From assembly GCA_013397435.1 (NCBI GenBank), contig VZRG01000773.1:16278-80277 (forward strand): a stretch of DNA of 64,000 bases. Reading direction: 5' to 3'. A program made the position numbers and the translations under genes. The stretch is from Erythrocercus mccallii (Eukaryota; Chordata; Aves; Passeriformes; Dicruridae). A model generated the notes under the pieces. The model ran no database searches. It was not told the origin of the DNA and saw only the letters and a program-made list of their open reading frames with translations. Positions 50,901 to 63,800 of the stretch are shown here, one piece after another. Position 1 is the first letter of the stretch; every line of letters starts with the position of its first letter.

Positions 50901-52174
50901 GCAACTCTGCAGCAAAAGAAAGAAAACTTTGTACTTTATGCTGCATCACCTTTAACCCCAACATTTTGTACCTTGTTAACTCAACAGCCACACTCTGCAC
51001 CACCCTGGGGCTCTGTGCCTCCAGCGAGTCCTGCCTTTGCAAAACGAAGCAAGCTGATAGAACCTGCACCACCTGCATGCTCCAAGAGAGGACATGGACA
51101 CAGAAATTAGCCAGCAGCCATAAAGTGCTAGTGGGCTGCATTTGAGTCCAGGGTTTCCTCACAGTACTGAGGAGAGCACTTACAATTGGACTCAGCAGAG
51201 GTATCCAAGCTGGGATGGGTGTACGGCAGAGGAACTCTAAACATGCATGAAAAAAGCTTCGCATAAGGATGGACTCTGCTCCAGCACACCCACAATTATA
51301 CAAGAAAGGTGGCAGACAGTGTCTGAGGCACCACAAAAATTACATCCAATTGATCACACCAGACACCTGCTTCTCATATTTATTTAGATTCTGCTTTCCT
51401 CTCCCTGCTAGGGCATCACAGCCTGAGTCTGCTCTGCACTCATTGGCCCCTGTGTGCTCTCAGGCATCCACCTGAACTAGAGGTCACCTGCAAACCGTTA
51501 GAGGAATTACTGCAGCTGTCACTAACAACAAGTGGCAAGCAGTTTTCAGGAGCTGCTGGAAGATGGGGAGCAAATGCCCTTCCTGTACTACAAGCATACA
51601 TGCTTTTACCCATATTACACACATATTGCCCTCTTTGTGATCAAATTAGGCAATGCCAGTGAGAATTTTTAAAAGTATCGTGTAGGGATAGCAGATATAT
51701 CTATCACTACTGTGGATATAACTTCACACTCAGCAATGCAGAAGTATCTTTTAGATTATTGGTATTCTCCAACTTTAATAACAAGTCATAAACTCTGTCC
51801 CCAAGCTGACTTGATTCTTAAGGGCATTAAGTTTCTCATGAAGACAACATATTCCACATAAGGTGACTCAATTGTAGGAATCAATTGATCTTTATATGTC
51901 CACACCTTCTCTGTAAATTTCACAGACTTAAAAACTTCAATTAACCACACTTTTTAAATTCATGGCTAAAAATAACCAATTAAGAGTATATTAAGAGAAA
52001 TACCTCCATCAGAAGATCCCGATGAAATTGAAAGTTCAAGTGCACCAAGTTTCCAAGTAGTGGGAGAGGAGTTGGTCCAGGAGGGAATTGCTTGCAAGCA
52101 TTTCGCAGCCTGAAAAACTCAACAACTAACAAAAAAATTATCAAGACTATAAAACCTTGAGTCACTGTTAGCAT
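41952..52174 (-). CDS. Cytochrome P450 family 2 member (9 exons, 490 aa)
   Basis: Microsomal heme-thiolate monooxygenase, anchored in the ER by its N-terminal helix (about residues 5-20) and receiving electrons from P450 reductase. Coding exons in transcript order are 52174-52004, 50662-50500, 49363-49214, 48163-48003, 46026-45850, 44345-44204, 44015-43828, 43400-43259 and 42130-41952. Exons 2-8 (163, 150, 161, 177, 142, 188 and 142 bases) have the standard CYP2 sizes and all phases close. Motifs are PPGPTPLP hinge at 31-38, WxxxR C-helix at 121-125, I-helix GGSET at 298-302, K-helix ExxR at 355-358, FNPxHF at 408-413, and heme loop FSAGHRVCLG at 429-438 with Cys436 as iron ligand. It is intact and probably functional. 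The sequence resembles the CYP2J/CYP2AB side of the family, but I cannot assign the subfamily or substrate. A candidate poly(A) signal, ATTAAA on the minus strand, lies at 41529-41524. Confidence 0.95.
48803..48835. repeat. Short tandem duplication in a P450 intron
   Basis: The 15-base unit GCCAATAGTTACTTA occurs twice in direct succession, followed by a partial third copy (GCC), within intron 3 of the P450 gene. It is probably replication slippage. Confidence 0.85.
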
Positions 52175-52642
52175 TTCTGAGCTAATTTATGAGCTGATTT
52201 ATAGCTGTCTCTATCAAAAAGGAGGTACTGGAGCTGGGAAAAAGTAATCTTGCTTCTTGTTCCACCAGTTTTGTCTGCAGACTGAGTTCTACAAAGTCTC
52301 AGTTCCTTTCCCTCCCTCTGTCCCTCCCTCTTCATCAGTGCCTGCCCTTTTCCTGCACCCCATTTATTTGCCATACTGAGATGCATCAAACTCATCCCTG
52401 ATCAAAAGCACATCTCTCTGCAAGCCTCAGTATGGGAATGTGGAATCACTTGTACTCAAGGTATTTTTCCTGAAGCTTGTGTCAGGGAACTGCTGGTGTC
52501 CATTGGGAGATCTGGATTGGAGTGACACCAGGTGAGAGCCCTTGCTGACCACTGGACACGAGATGAGTGAAAATCAGTTTCATCTGCCTTGGGAACTTAA
52601 AAAACATACTTAGTGATTCACCTTAGAATGGCTTAATTCAGA

Positions 52643-52765
52643 TTATGAGTGTTACATATAGGTCAGACTGCACAGTTACATAGGATATAGTTACAATAGT
52701 ATAGAGTATATATTTACAATAGGTTAGATTGGATATATAGTATGTACTTAGAATAGGTAAGATGT
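52643..52765. repeat. Degenerate AT-rich repeat tract
   Basis: Several imperfect copies of a unit like TTACAATAGGTTAGATTGGA and ATATAGTATGTACTTA follow each other, giving a quasi-tandem AT-rich block of roughly 120 bases. Confidence 0.55.
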
Positions 52766-55700
52766 TCCAGGCATTTTAGTCACAAGCATTATTTAAATGT
52801 GGTTGTAAACTCAAATTTCCTTGCCACCACACACAGTTTACACAGGCAAAACCAAGTCTAGTTACAGACTAAAAACGCAATTAGAAGATGAGATTGCTAC
52901 AGGTGATTTCTGAAAAATTGACCTTGAGCATTCAAACTTTTTTCTAGTAAAGGAAAAAAAGCACATTTCACCAAGTGAGCACTAATGACACAGTGCTTAA
53001 AAACTCACATTATAATGAAATTATTTTAAAAATCAACATTAAAATTTTTATATTCAAAAATAAATTACATATGGAAGTCCAATTCTTTCAATACTTTTTT
53101 TTAATGTAACCTAATTGAAAGCTTCATGTACCTTGGTTTATTTTCTATGGTTTTTTGTCAGATTCAGAATCATGGCTATTATTACCAGTTCTCAATAAGT
53201 TTACAGGACACATTAAAAATCTGTTCTCTGATATTGAAGTGATTCGCACTGAGTTTGAAGCACAGATGAGGGAAAGCTCTGTGTGCCAGTAACCAGAGGA
53301 TTCAAACTTGTATTGCAAAGAGAAAGTGTTGTCACTAAAAATGAGTTCAAGTCTGAACAAGAAACTGCTGTGCCCTCCAACGCAGTCATAAAAGTGGTAT
53401 TTTGCAAACCTGGCAGCATGAAGAAAGTAATGTGACTCAGTGATAGCCATCCATCTCCTTCAGCTGCCCAAGCTTTGCAGCTTCTGTGAGTACAGGCGTG
53501 CCTGTGTTATACAGAGAGGGCAACATGGACAAGTACCCTTTATCACCTTATCTGTGCATATGGTGGGCAACATGTGGGGAATTGGGCTGAGGCTTTGCCA
53601 AATTCCATGGCTTTGCCAAAAACAGTGCAAATTAGGCACCATTGCCCATTATAAGGCTGAAATCAGCAGAACATAAATTTGGAAAAAAATTGTTTCTTCA
53701 AACCAAACCATCAATTTCAAATCTAGAAAAATTTGAAATAAAAGGAAGAAAGATAGTTCTGTATGCAGACAACTGAAGCCAGAGGAAATTAAATAAATTT
53801 TAGGAGTAGACTAAATGCAACCATGTTCATCTCTTCTCTGTTTAGTCCAGATTCCATTGCTTAGATGTTTCATATTGATATTGTATTAGTATTAGTATTT
53901 TGATATCAGTAAGTGAATTGAGTTCTTTCAGAGCATGGGCCAGGTTTAACTGGAGTCAAATCACCAGAGTCAGAAGCAGGACAAAGCCAAATGAACCAGC
54001 CAGAAATTTATCCTGCCAGATGTTACCGTTAGCTTTCCTTTTCCAGTGATTTCCCAACTTCCCCAACTGTCTGAAACCAGAAGCATGAATAGTTATTTCC
54101 ATCAGTACCTGATGTCACTGGATGAGCTGTGCTGGAAAGAAAATCAGGATCTTGTGTTCACATGGACCTTTTCCTCTCTGATGCATCCTCTTATGGACAG
54201 ACTGCTTGCTGGGTTCGTATTTTTGGCAGAAAACCCAGATTACCTAAAAGATGGTAAGGCAAAAAAAGGGCAGTCCAAAGAAGTGGACACAGAGGCAAAC
54301 CCAGCAAGTTTTAATGAGAATTATCAGGAAGCTAAAGTTAAGATATTTAGTGGACTTAAAAGCACAGTGTGAAGTAAGTCTCAGGAAGATTACTACAGTG
54401 CTTGCAAAAGTAAAGCTGTGCAGGTAATGCAACAATCAAACAAGCGTGGTCCTGAAACACTTGAGCAAGCAAAGCTTTAATTTCAGCTCTGGGACATCAA
54501 TATTTAGATACAAAGAATAAACTGTAACACATTTGGCAAGAGGGAATGTCATATTGGAATTAGGATCTCTGAAGCACAGGGACTGTTCATACACTGGGCA
54601 CAGAGAAGCAGTCAATTGCCTTGAGTGAGTCTTCAAATAAATAATATTTAGGAGTGGAAATTGCACAATACATGGCTATGCTTTTTAAATCTTTGCCCAC
54701 AATTGTCTTCAGAAACTTGCAAAATTCACCAGGTGGAATGAGCCTAAAACTTGGGAGCATTAAGGCTGCAATTCAAGTGGCGCAAAAAGTGGGAAAAAAT
54801 GATGTAATTGATGTTAATATCCAAAGTGAAAATGAGAAAAGCAACAGAAATGGGACTGGCACCCCTGGTCCTAATTGCTGCAAGACCTTTTGTCACAGAG
54901 AGTTTGCCTAAGAGAAGAGTAACTTGATGTTCTCTGGGTAGATTAGTGGGAACTGCATGATACCTCTGTGTAAGGAATAGCTGGATGAGTTTTTCATAAT
55001 GCTGGAAAATGCAAAGTACCTGGGATCATCTCCATAATTTCTGTATAACAAGCTTGAGAATGTAAACAAAATCCCTCAAAGGTTTAAGAAAATCAATGGG
55101 AAAAGGCAGTAAAAAGATGTTAAAGGATATATTTTCAAGCCTGACATAAAGAACCAGTTTCTGTTTTCACAAAAATAGACTGAAATCAATATTTTCATAC
55201 TAGGATTCTTTTTGTAGGGCAACAGCACTGTATTACTGCTGCTAGTGAGTAAGGGAGGATGTATAGGCCTGTGGAGTAAGACTAGAAGTCCAAAGACCAC
55301 AAATATCTTTTTAGAAACATCTGAGAGAAGCACCAGCAAAAATATTGCAAAAAACAGTAAAGTGCAGTGCTAATGTTATAAGCTGGAGTAATTTATCATC
55401 TCAATCTCTATCTAGTGGTTTCCTCACAATTCAGCTGATGACTGCCAAGAAAATGAAAACCACAATGACAGGACAGTGATGGCAGAGCACTTTTAAGTCA
55501 ACCTAAATAAACAAACTCAATGAGAGACTCCCACAAAGTCTGACAGAAATTAAACACCCAGAAGTGTGTGTCATAACAGTTTGTCACAAAAAATACATCC
55601 AATTTGAAATCCAGGAGAGTTGCAATCAAAGAGCAAATGGCTCTTTGAGAAAAAACTGCAAATTAATACTGAACACTAATACTGACCATAGGTCAGGAAC

Positions 55701-58239
55701 TGGTGAAGGCAAAGTTAAAGCAAGACCAGTAGCTGGCTGCCCGTGTTTTTCACTCTGAGGATATCCAAAAAAAGCATTATGTAGTCATTTCACAGTCTTA
55801 AAATTTCACAGCATAGAGGAAACAACCTGTATGATAAAACAGATAAAAGTTACCTAAGTTTTTTTAAATTTGAAAATATTACAAACTTGGTTGATAAAGC
55901 AATGGCATCAAAGTTACATTAATTAAAATGTTCTTCAATTACTTTAAACCATTTAAGAAAATCTAAAAATGCTGTTTACAAAGCTTGCAAATTTCATGGC
56001 TGAGAAAACTGTGAAACTCAGAAAGCCAGATCACTGACAGAGGTGGCAACCACTGCATCTGCTGCAGTTCAATCATATGTAAAGCCACACAACAGGGAGC
56101 AGTTTGTGCCAAGGGAAATGGGAGGACAGAGAGTTAGATGCAATCTCCTTGAGCTCTGCACCAAGAGGTGTAAAAGTTTTGGCACCAAACCTGCCTCAGC
56201 TACAAACTGGCCAAGGACTCAAGGGTGCTACAGTTAATCTTGTGGAGTGAAGGAGTAAAAGAGGGTTTCTAGGAAATTTATCTTGGCATGGCTGACCAGG
56301 AGATCATAAGTGTGTTCAGACACATCAGGGACAAACAAACTCTAAAGCAGAAAAATGGGCATATTCCAGAACAAAGATACTGACCTCAAAATAGCTTCAA
56401 ATACAGAGGATGGCTCTGAGGATGGTGTTCCAATCAGGTCCCAGCAGTCTGAAATGCCCTGGTCAATCTACTGCTGTGTTCAGAATAGACACATGGCAGA
56501 TAGTCATTCTCAACTGAAAACATCAGCTCTGGGGATTGACTCAATGTAGTTACGTCTTTTAATACAAAAAATGCCAAAAATATTGGAGGTAGATCTTGAT
56601 TTACTGAGGATTTACTTAGGATGGTAAATTTTCCCCGCAGGGAACACTGCAGGTGAATGCTTCTCTCTTACAACCAGGTTGGTTGCAGATTGTGAGCTGG
56701 GCAATTGTAAGCATGAGAGAAACACAGCTTTGAAGGGTTGCGGGTGTTTGTACCAGTGACTGCAAAGTGAAAAGCAGCTTTTGAAACCAGAGAAGACTTG
56801 GAGACCAGGAAAGGCTGAGAAGGTTGCAGTAATGTACAACAGTGAATGAACAAGGTAATGAAGATGGAAATACCAATATGACCCCCACTCTGTCTTTGTC
56901 ATCAAACAATTCATAGGAATAGAATGTCAATATCCAGGAGCTTACAATGTCTATCCTATAAAACCAGGGTTAAAAACATCAAGATACAAGCACTGGCCTA
57001 GAACTCCAATGTACTTTACACAATACTGAGAATGATTTATACAATACTGCAGCAATGATTTCCCTTCTTTAGTTCACACTCCAGAAAGTATCTCAAGGTG
57101 CTTTATCATTATTAAATACATTTGTGGTGTATCAAGACAAAGATATCTATTTCTACATATAAAGGCAAGAAATTACATAGCACTACAGGATTTTTTATAA
57201 TTAAAATGTGTAACGGAGCAGGCTTTCTAATCAAGCAAGTATTAATGCTCCTGAATTTACATGGTAGGAACTTAAATGCAAAACATGAAAGGCAGAACCA
57301 GCACAACTCAATAATGTATTCTAATTACTACATTCAACTTGTTGCAATGCATTATCCCAGATTCATATACATGGATCTGTACCAACTCCATTATCTCTCT
57401 CCACCTCACACTTCCCATTGTAATCCTTAGCAGCCAGGTATTTTCAAGTCTTCAAAGTCTTTCATGAGGGTGTGGCAAAGAGTCAAGCTACAGGAGGCAG
57501 AAACCAAGGGAAGACTGAAATAGAAGCAGCCACATGGCCATTAGAGGAGGGTCAGGATGGCTCATAACCCAGAGGAGGTAACACATCCTCCGGCCAAAGC
57601 TGTGACTGACAGCTCAGTCTTCAATTACACCATCATTCCTCACAGGCTTTTTCTCAGGCAGAGCTCTTTTCTGTAACATTTTAGATTTGAGAGGTTGATT
57701 TAGCAACCGAAATAAGCATCCAAAAATATTTTGGAGAAAGATTTAGAGGATGTTTCTGTATTTGATTTTCTGTAGCTTAAGTAGGAAAAAAACCCCTAGC
57801 AGTGGCACAGAAGGTTAATAACCCTCCATCACGCACTCCTCAATCTCCAGCACGGTGTCAGGGGCAGCAGCCTTTTGAAGTATTACACTAATTGCATTAA
57901 GCTGCTAACAGAGAAGATCTGTTTTATTAAAGTGCCAAAGTGACAATTAGCCATGCATAAAGTGCAGGGGCCAGAAGTCTGATTCATACCTTTCTTCCCT
58001 ATCCAGGGAAGCTTTTTCTCCTCACTTCCAAGGAAAGCTGAATGAAGGGGACTTGCACTGCAATACTGCTAATATGAAGGGAACAAGACAATTTAGAGTT
58101 ACACACTGTGTGTTGAAAGAAATTCCCTTCAAAACTGAACTTAAAGCTGGGACTGTGTCCTGACAGGCCCCGTTAATCTGCCCTGTCTCAACATCTGCCT
58201 CTCTGCTGGTTCTTTGTTGCTTTTCTACCAGTACTCTAA

Positions 58240-58259
58240 GGGAGGGAGGGAGGGAGGGA
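58240..58259. repeat. (GGGA)n microsatellite
   Basis: Five consecutive GGGA/GGAG units on the plus strand. Confidence 0.85.
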
Positions 58260-59139
58260 CACATGTAACCAATGCCCCTCCACGTTTATCTGAGTCTCCT
58301 ATGGAAGAAAGCACTTGGACAATGCTGCTTTTTTAGACAGCTTTGCTATCCAGTGCCTGCCTACAGGAAATAACTTCCGGCACCTATGGCAACTCTGCTA
58401 GTGTGACTTTCAAGAAAGATGGCAAGCACACTCAGCAGCTTTCAGCATTTGAAAATTACTTACGGATCAAAGGGCAAGTTGGGTGGCAATGACTGCATAT
58501 TAATTTGTTATACAGTATCTAGGGATTAGCAGTTGGTACTGGCAAAGACAATGCAGGCCTTTAGACACAAGTTTCCCAACTGATTGCATGTGAAATAACT
58601 GCAGTACCTAGACACATCCCCAAAATTAAGCAAGAAAAATACATGAAAAAAATTACCTAATTCTATTTATTGTTCAAATTATGATATTATTGCTTGTGCA
58701 ATACAGTAGCAATGTCCAGAAAGTCCTTTTCCCCCAAAAAATATTCCATGAGTGTTGTGATAAAAAGGATTGAGAAATACCACCTGAGGTCAAAACTGTT
58801 ATTCCTCCTGTAGATATTATACTGCAAGAAATTTTATTCCTTGCCTGAATATTCCTGACACCTCTGAGTTTCTCACATAAACCGGGAAAGCCATCTTTTA
58901 CCACAAAAAACAATCTGTATCCTCCTAAACATCCCCCACTCTTACATATTGTCCCTGTCAGCTTCTCTGCATCCTCTGGTTATGTGTGACAGCTGGAGTG
59001 AGGGTTTATGGAAGAGAATGGGGATGTCAAACAAATATGGGACAGCACAGGGTCACAGTTCTGGAACTGGAGACAGAGAATAAAAGTGCCCTCAGAGGCT
59101 GCAGAACTTCTTGTGCAATTGTCAAGAAAGATGCTGAGG

Positions 59140-59603
59140 TGCCAGACTGTGTCCAGAGAAGGGAGTTGGAGCTGGTGGTGTGTCTGTAGCACAAGTCTGA
59201 TGAGGAGCAGCTGAGAGAGCTGGGATTATTCAGCCTGGAGAAAAGGAGGGACAGGAGGGACCTTATCCCTCTCTATTGCTCCCCAAAAGGTTGTAGCCAG
59301 GTGGGGATTGGCCTCTTCTCCCAAATAACAAGTGGCAGGACAGGAACAAATGGCCTCAGGTTGTGCTAGAGATGTATTAAATTGGACATTAGGAAAAATT
59401 CCTGCACTCAAAAGGTTGCCAAGCCCTGGCACAGGCTGCCCAGGGAAGTGGTGGAGTCATCATGCCTGGAGGTATTTAAAAGATGTGTAGATTTGGCACT
59501 TGGCACATGATTTACTGGTGGACTTGACAGTGCTCTGGTTATGGTTGGACTCAATAGGCTAAGAGGTCTTTTCCAACCTAAGCAAACCTATAATTCTACA
59601 ATT
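59140..59603 (+). mobile_element. CR1 LINE 3' fragment
   Basis: Diagnostic avian CR1 segments appear in order: TGTCCAGAGAAGGGAG, AGCACAAGTCTGATGAGGAG, GAGAGAGCTGGGATTATTCA, CAGCCTGGAGAAAAGGAGG, CAGGCTGCCCAGGGAAGTGG, TGGAGGTATTTAAAAG, and GGACTCAATAGGCTAAGAGG with the terminal AATTCTACAATT octamer-like tail. This is the truncated 3' end with 3' untranslated region in plus orientation. No reverse transcriptase frame remains. Weak CR1-like similarity may extend upstream to about 59040. Confidence 0.93.
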
Positions 59604-60369
59604 AGAGAAAAGTAGGGAGACATTTTGTACTGCTCAGATTCATGGAGTACAGGGCTTTCTTTGATCAGAGGATGGCATTGTTCAAGGAGAATCACTTTGG
59701 TCAGCTCTGTGTAAAGCATCCTGTCAAACACATCATAAAGATAAAAGGTAATTTTAGTCCTAATTGACTCCCCTATTGTAGAAACTCAACCTAGATAAAG
59801 ACCAACAACAAGCTAAAATAGATGGAGAATAGACATAATTATTTTGTTCAATATTTCCTGGTTTGTTTTAATTTTGCCCCTTTTTTGGGGGGGTGGTGGT
59901 GGTAATGTTTCATGTTGGTATGGGGTTGTTGGTTTGTTACTTTAATTATCTCAAAGTTTTCCTTGGCAGTATCTAACAAAAAGGAAAAGAGAGAGGTAGA
60001 GCAAATGAAATAAATATTCTGCTTCTAAGCCTCATGGATATAATTTCCACATTTCAAACAGTGTAATTACTTTGTTTTTTCAATGTCTGGTTCTGGTCAA
60101 ATGCAACTATCTCACCTGGAGAAAATGAAAGTTAGCGCAAGGCACGCAGTGATTTGTTTGGGAGCTTCCCTGGTGTACTGCATTCCCTTTTGTGGGAGCC
60201 ACTGTGAGTACAGAGAAAATGAGGAACTTTTTGTCTTGATCAGAGAGCAGAAGAGCGCGGTCCTGTTGAATAACATCCACGTAATCAAGAAACCGCGCAG
60301 ACTCTGTGTTCTACCAAACGGTCCAAGAAATCTTTTAAGGACATCGTAGCATTCAACTCTCACCCTCAA

Positions 60370-60860
60370 CCGGTGCCATGCTGTCGGCGAATAAAGGTGC
60401 GATGAGCGTCCCCTGGTGACACGGGTGTGTTGAAGGGCAGCTCCTGCTCAGCAGCCTCTGGGGGCCTCTGCTGCCCTCTGCCTGGAGCCTCGCAGCGGCT
60501 GAAATATCCCCACGGGCCCCTTTCGTGCCGGGGGAGCCCCGCCCGACCCGCGCTGAGTTAGCCAGAGCGCTTCCCGCCCGCTCTTGGTGCTCTGCTCAGG
60601 CCAGGCAGCTGCCCTTAGCTGCAGCGTCAGAGCGACACACAGGTCAGGGCTACATCCCCAGGCAGGGGAGATCCCCAGACAGGGAGCTCCCGCAGAGCTG
60701 TGCCCGGTTCTGCCAGGGCAGCCCAGTGCCACAATAGCGTCAGCGAGCGGCGAGCCTGCAATCCCGCGTACCTCTGCCTGCAGGTCCCATAACGGCCTGC
60801 ATTTCGCTGGGATTGTGGTTGCTGCCCACGAGTACTGAAACTACGGATACCCTCAATATT
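60370..60860 (-). promoter_or_regulatory. CpG island, probable promoter of an unidentified gene
   Basis: An isolated GC- and CpG-rich block in AT-rich surroundings. At 60797-60820 the plus strand reads GCATTTCGCTGGGATTGTGGTT, close to the ZNF143/THAP11 element (ACTACAATTCCCAGCATGC on the other strand) typical of housekeeping promoters. On the minus strand, an ATG at 60379-60377 begins a five-codon open stretch (MAPVE) that runs into a consensus donor G|GTGAGA at 60363, so a minus-strand gene with a tiny first coding exon is possible. A plus-strand gene running out of the window is equally possible. CTCF-like motifs lie at 60406-60420 and about 60469-60485. Confidence 0.45.
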
Positions 60861-63800
60861 AGGGGTGGGTGGTGACATTTGTCCCTTCCAAAAACTACCC
60901 ACAAGCTGCCTCTCTTACCTGAGAAACCAGTCACCCACAGCTTGTAGCTGTCAGTCCTGAAGTTACAAGGCAGAGCTGATGCTCATGTGACTGCACCGCT
61001 GAAATAAGCACTTCATAGTGCTCAAAAAAGGTTACTTCAAAAAGAACATCATATAAAACACTCCAATTGGGTGGGTTTTTTTTCATTTTCTCTGTAATGC
61101 TCCTTAAAATGCAGCTTCGTAGAATATCATCAGCTGACCACAGAATATATTAATATTATTAGCTCATCTCTAGTTTCATCTGCTGTATCTCATAAACTGT
61201 TCTGGGAAAGGGCTGCAATTTTGTTATTGTTATTCCTTTAACATTAGAATCTCACACTGCAGGACAGCAAATAAATGGTTCCTGAAGTGCTTGGCTAAAA
61301 ATACCACAGGCTGTGATTTCTTTGCAGATATTAGGAGGAGTTCATAAGCTTTTCACTAAGCAAAAGATATCCCAAACTCAGCTGAAGTATTACTTCAAAT
61401 TAATACAGTTCATTGCATTTTTTAGTCCAATTGTTTCAATTTATTAATACAGTTTAAAATAAACTCAGAAATTCTTAATGAAAACGTCCTGATTTTTTCG
61501 CTAAGTCTTTTATTCAAGAATATCCAAAGAAGATATTTTAGTTCAGGACAGCAAACTTGAGTTTGAATTCTACAGCTTTTAGAGGCGTTTTGTGTCACTG
61601 CAAAACTGAAATGTATCTTTCTGCAGCTTACTGCTCTGTGGAAACCATAAGGATCAAGAAAAAAAAAATCCCAGAGAAATTTTCTAGAGAAAATTGTAAC
61701 TCCAGGAAGAAAGGAAGGAGGGAAAAATGAGAGATGCTGGAATAGGGTTGTTCTCACCTCTTCAGCTATGTGACATTAAAACTACTAGGAGAAGTATCCA
61801 TGTTATGGCACTTTTGCACTTTCACACTTTCACAAAGGTAATAAATACAAATGAAAATGTCCTGCGTTTAAGTTTCTTTGAATTTAGACAAGTTTGGGAA
61901 TACTTGTTTCTTACCTTGCTGCAGACATCAGTTTGGATCTGGTGGCATCAAGAAATTAGGCCTTACCCAGTTCTGCTGCTTTTACTAACTATCAAGGTCC
62001 TCTATTAAATATTGAACAGTACTAGATGCAGGACAGGATCCCACTTAGTGCATCCTTCCAGTCTGACATGGTACTATTCATATGCATTTCCTGACTTTTC
62101 CATGAAGTTTTATCTTGCCCCACATTTCCACAGAGTTTGTGAGATAGTGTCAGAGCCACATTAAAGAGCAGTAAATTACATTAACAGCTTTTCTCCTGAA
62201 AACTGACCTCTAGTAATGTCATCAAACAGAACTAAGTAACTTTGACATTATTTCGTGAGCACTGACTCTGCTTTCCTTCTAGTGCTTATAATTTGATTAT
62301 TTGAGGATATTCTGAGAAGTGCAATCATGCTGACTGATTTATAACACTGCAACTTCTCTTACCTTCAGAAGACAAGGAAATGTTTGACCTTTTCCCATCC
62401 TCCACAGGTTTTCATAGATAATTGCTAATAGCTCTGAGGTTGATACTGTTCCCCTAAGTACCCTGGGATGAATCAGCTCAGCCAATTTGAAAACATCATG
62501 TTTATCTAGCTATTTTCTAAATTCTCCTTCCTATCCTAGACAGAAATCTTCCCTGAACACCAGTGGTGTTGGATGCATTGGCCATTTTCATTGACAGTAA
62601 AAGCCATTAAGCTTCCCATCTGCCAGAGAGCCTTCCTGATATACTGCAGCTTTGAGAATCTACCAGTTTCCTTTTTCATCATTATACTACTACAAATACA
62701 ATTTTTTTTCTTTACTACTTATATTTGGTTTGTGTGTAAATTTTCAGGGAAAAGGGCATCAGATGAGCATCAAAGATTCACAGGCTCTGAGCCTCTCCAA
62801 GAGCCACATGAACCCAAAATCTTCAGCTTTGCCTCTCTACATTTTCTGTATTTTCCTTTATAGCCAGATCTTCTCCTGTATGCTTGAGCAGATGCAAGCA
62901 CCACTACAAAAATGGAGCCTGAGGAAGACATGAGAAATAACACACAAGCAATGAAGAATATAAGAGAGAGGAAGGAAGGATGTATGTGTGAGGGGGTGTC
63001 TCCAAGACACCCCTTAAAGCTCAGCAGCCTGACTGGAGGTGGCATCACAGCCAAAACTGAGAGGGTCAGCATGTACTCCATGAGTGGGAGCTGGGCTTCT
63101 CTCTAATCTGCTCTCAGCTTCATTGGCCTTCTCTGGCAACATCAACCAGGCTTTTAAAAGGGTTTCAAAAGCTCAGAAAGACCAGGCTTTATCAGAAGAT
63201 GAACTAAAGTGACTCACTTTTAAAAAAGGTCAGGCAGGAACAGAAATGCAATGGCTCTGAAAGCACAGCTGTCCCATCTTGGTGCTGTGGCTTCCCTCTG
63301 ACGTCCTGCTGCTGCCATGGCTCACATGCTGGGCTCTCATCCTCTGGACATTTCTGCACAATGGAATAGAAACCACCCACAAACAGGTCCTGTCACACAG
63401 GCATCAATAACCTGCCCACAAATGAGGTGCAGTTTCCCTCTGAAGTGCCCTGCGTGTCTCCTCTCGCACACCTGCACGAGTGGTGTTTATGCCCCATGTT
63501 TTGGGCTGTGCCATTCCCATGGGTTCAACCTGCTCCAGCTGCCTATGGGCTGTCCTGGCCATGATTCCACCCCAGGCTCATTCATGAGCTTCCCTTTTGG
63601 AAGAATATCTGGGGAAGCACATAGTCATCAGGAGTGACAGCATCACAAAACAGAGATGTTAATGCTTGTAATGTTACTGATGTTTCCAACTTCATTTCTA
63701 AACAGCAATGACAGCTCCAACATCCCCAACAATCCAAACCACAGTGGTTTCAGCTTTGTCTTATCTCCCCATACACACGTGCAAATCCACACAGACTCTG

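Larger units (their letters stand above)
52200..59100. other. AT-rich interval upstream of the P450 gene
   Basis: About 7 kb with no exon that I can support on either strand. A degenerate AT-rich repeat occupies about 52643-52765 and a (GGGA)n microsatellite lies at 58240-58259. If the CpG island at 60.4 kb drives a minus-strand gene, its later exons would be expected here, but I could not recognise them. Confidence 0.5.

Noticed and set aside
52198..52203. Minus-strand TATAAA just upstream of the P450 start codon.
   Set aside because: It is only 24 bases before the ATG, so it would place the transcription start at or beyond the initiator codon.
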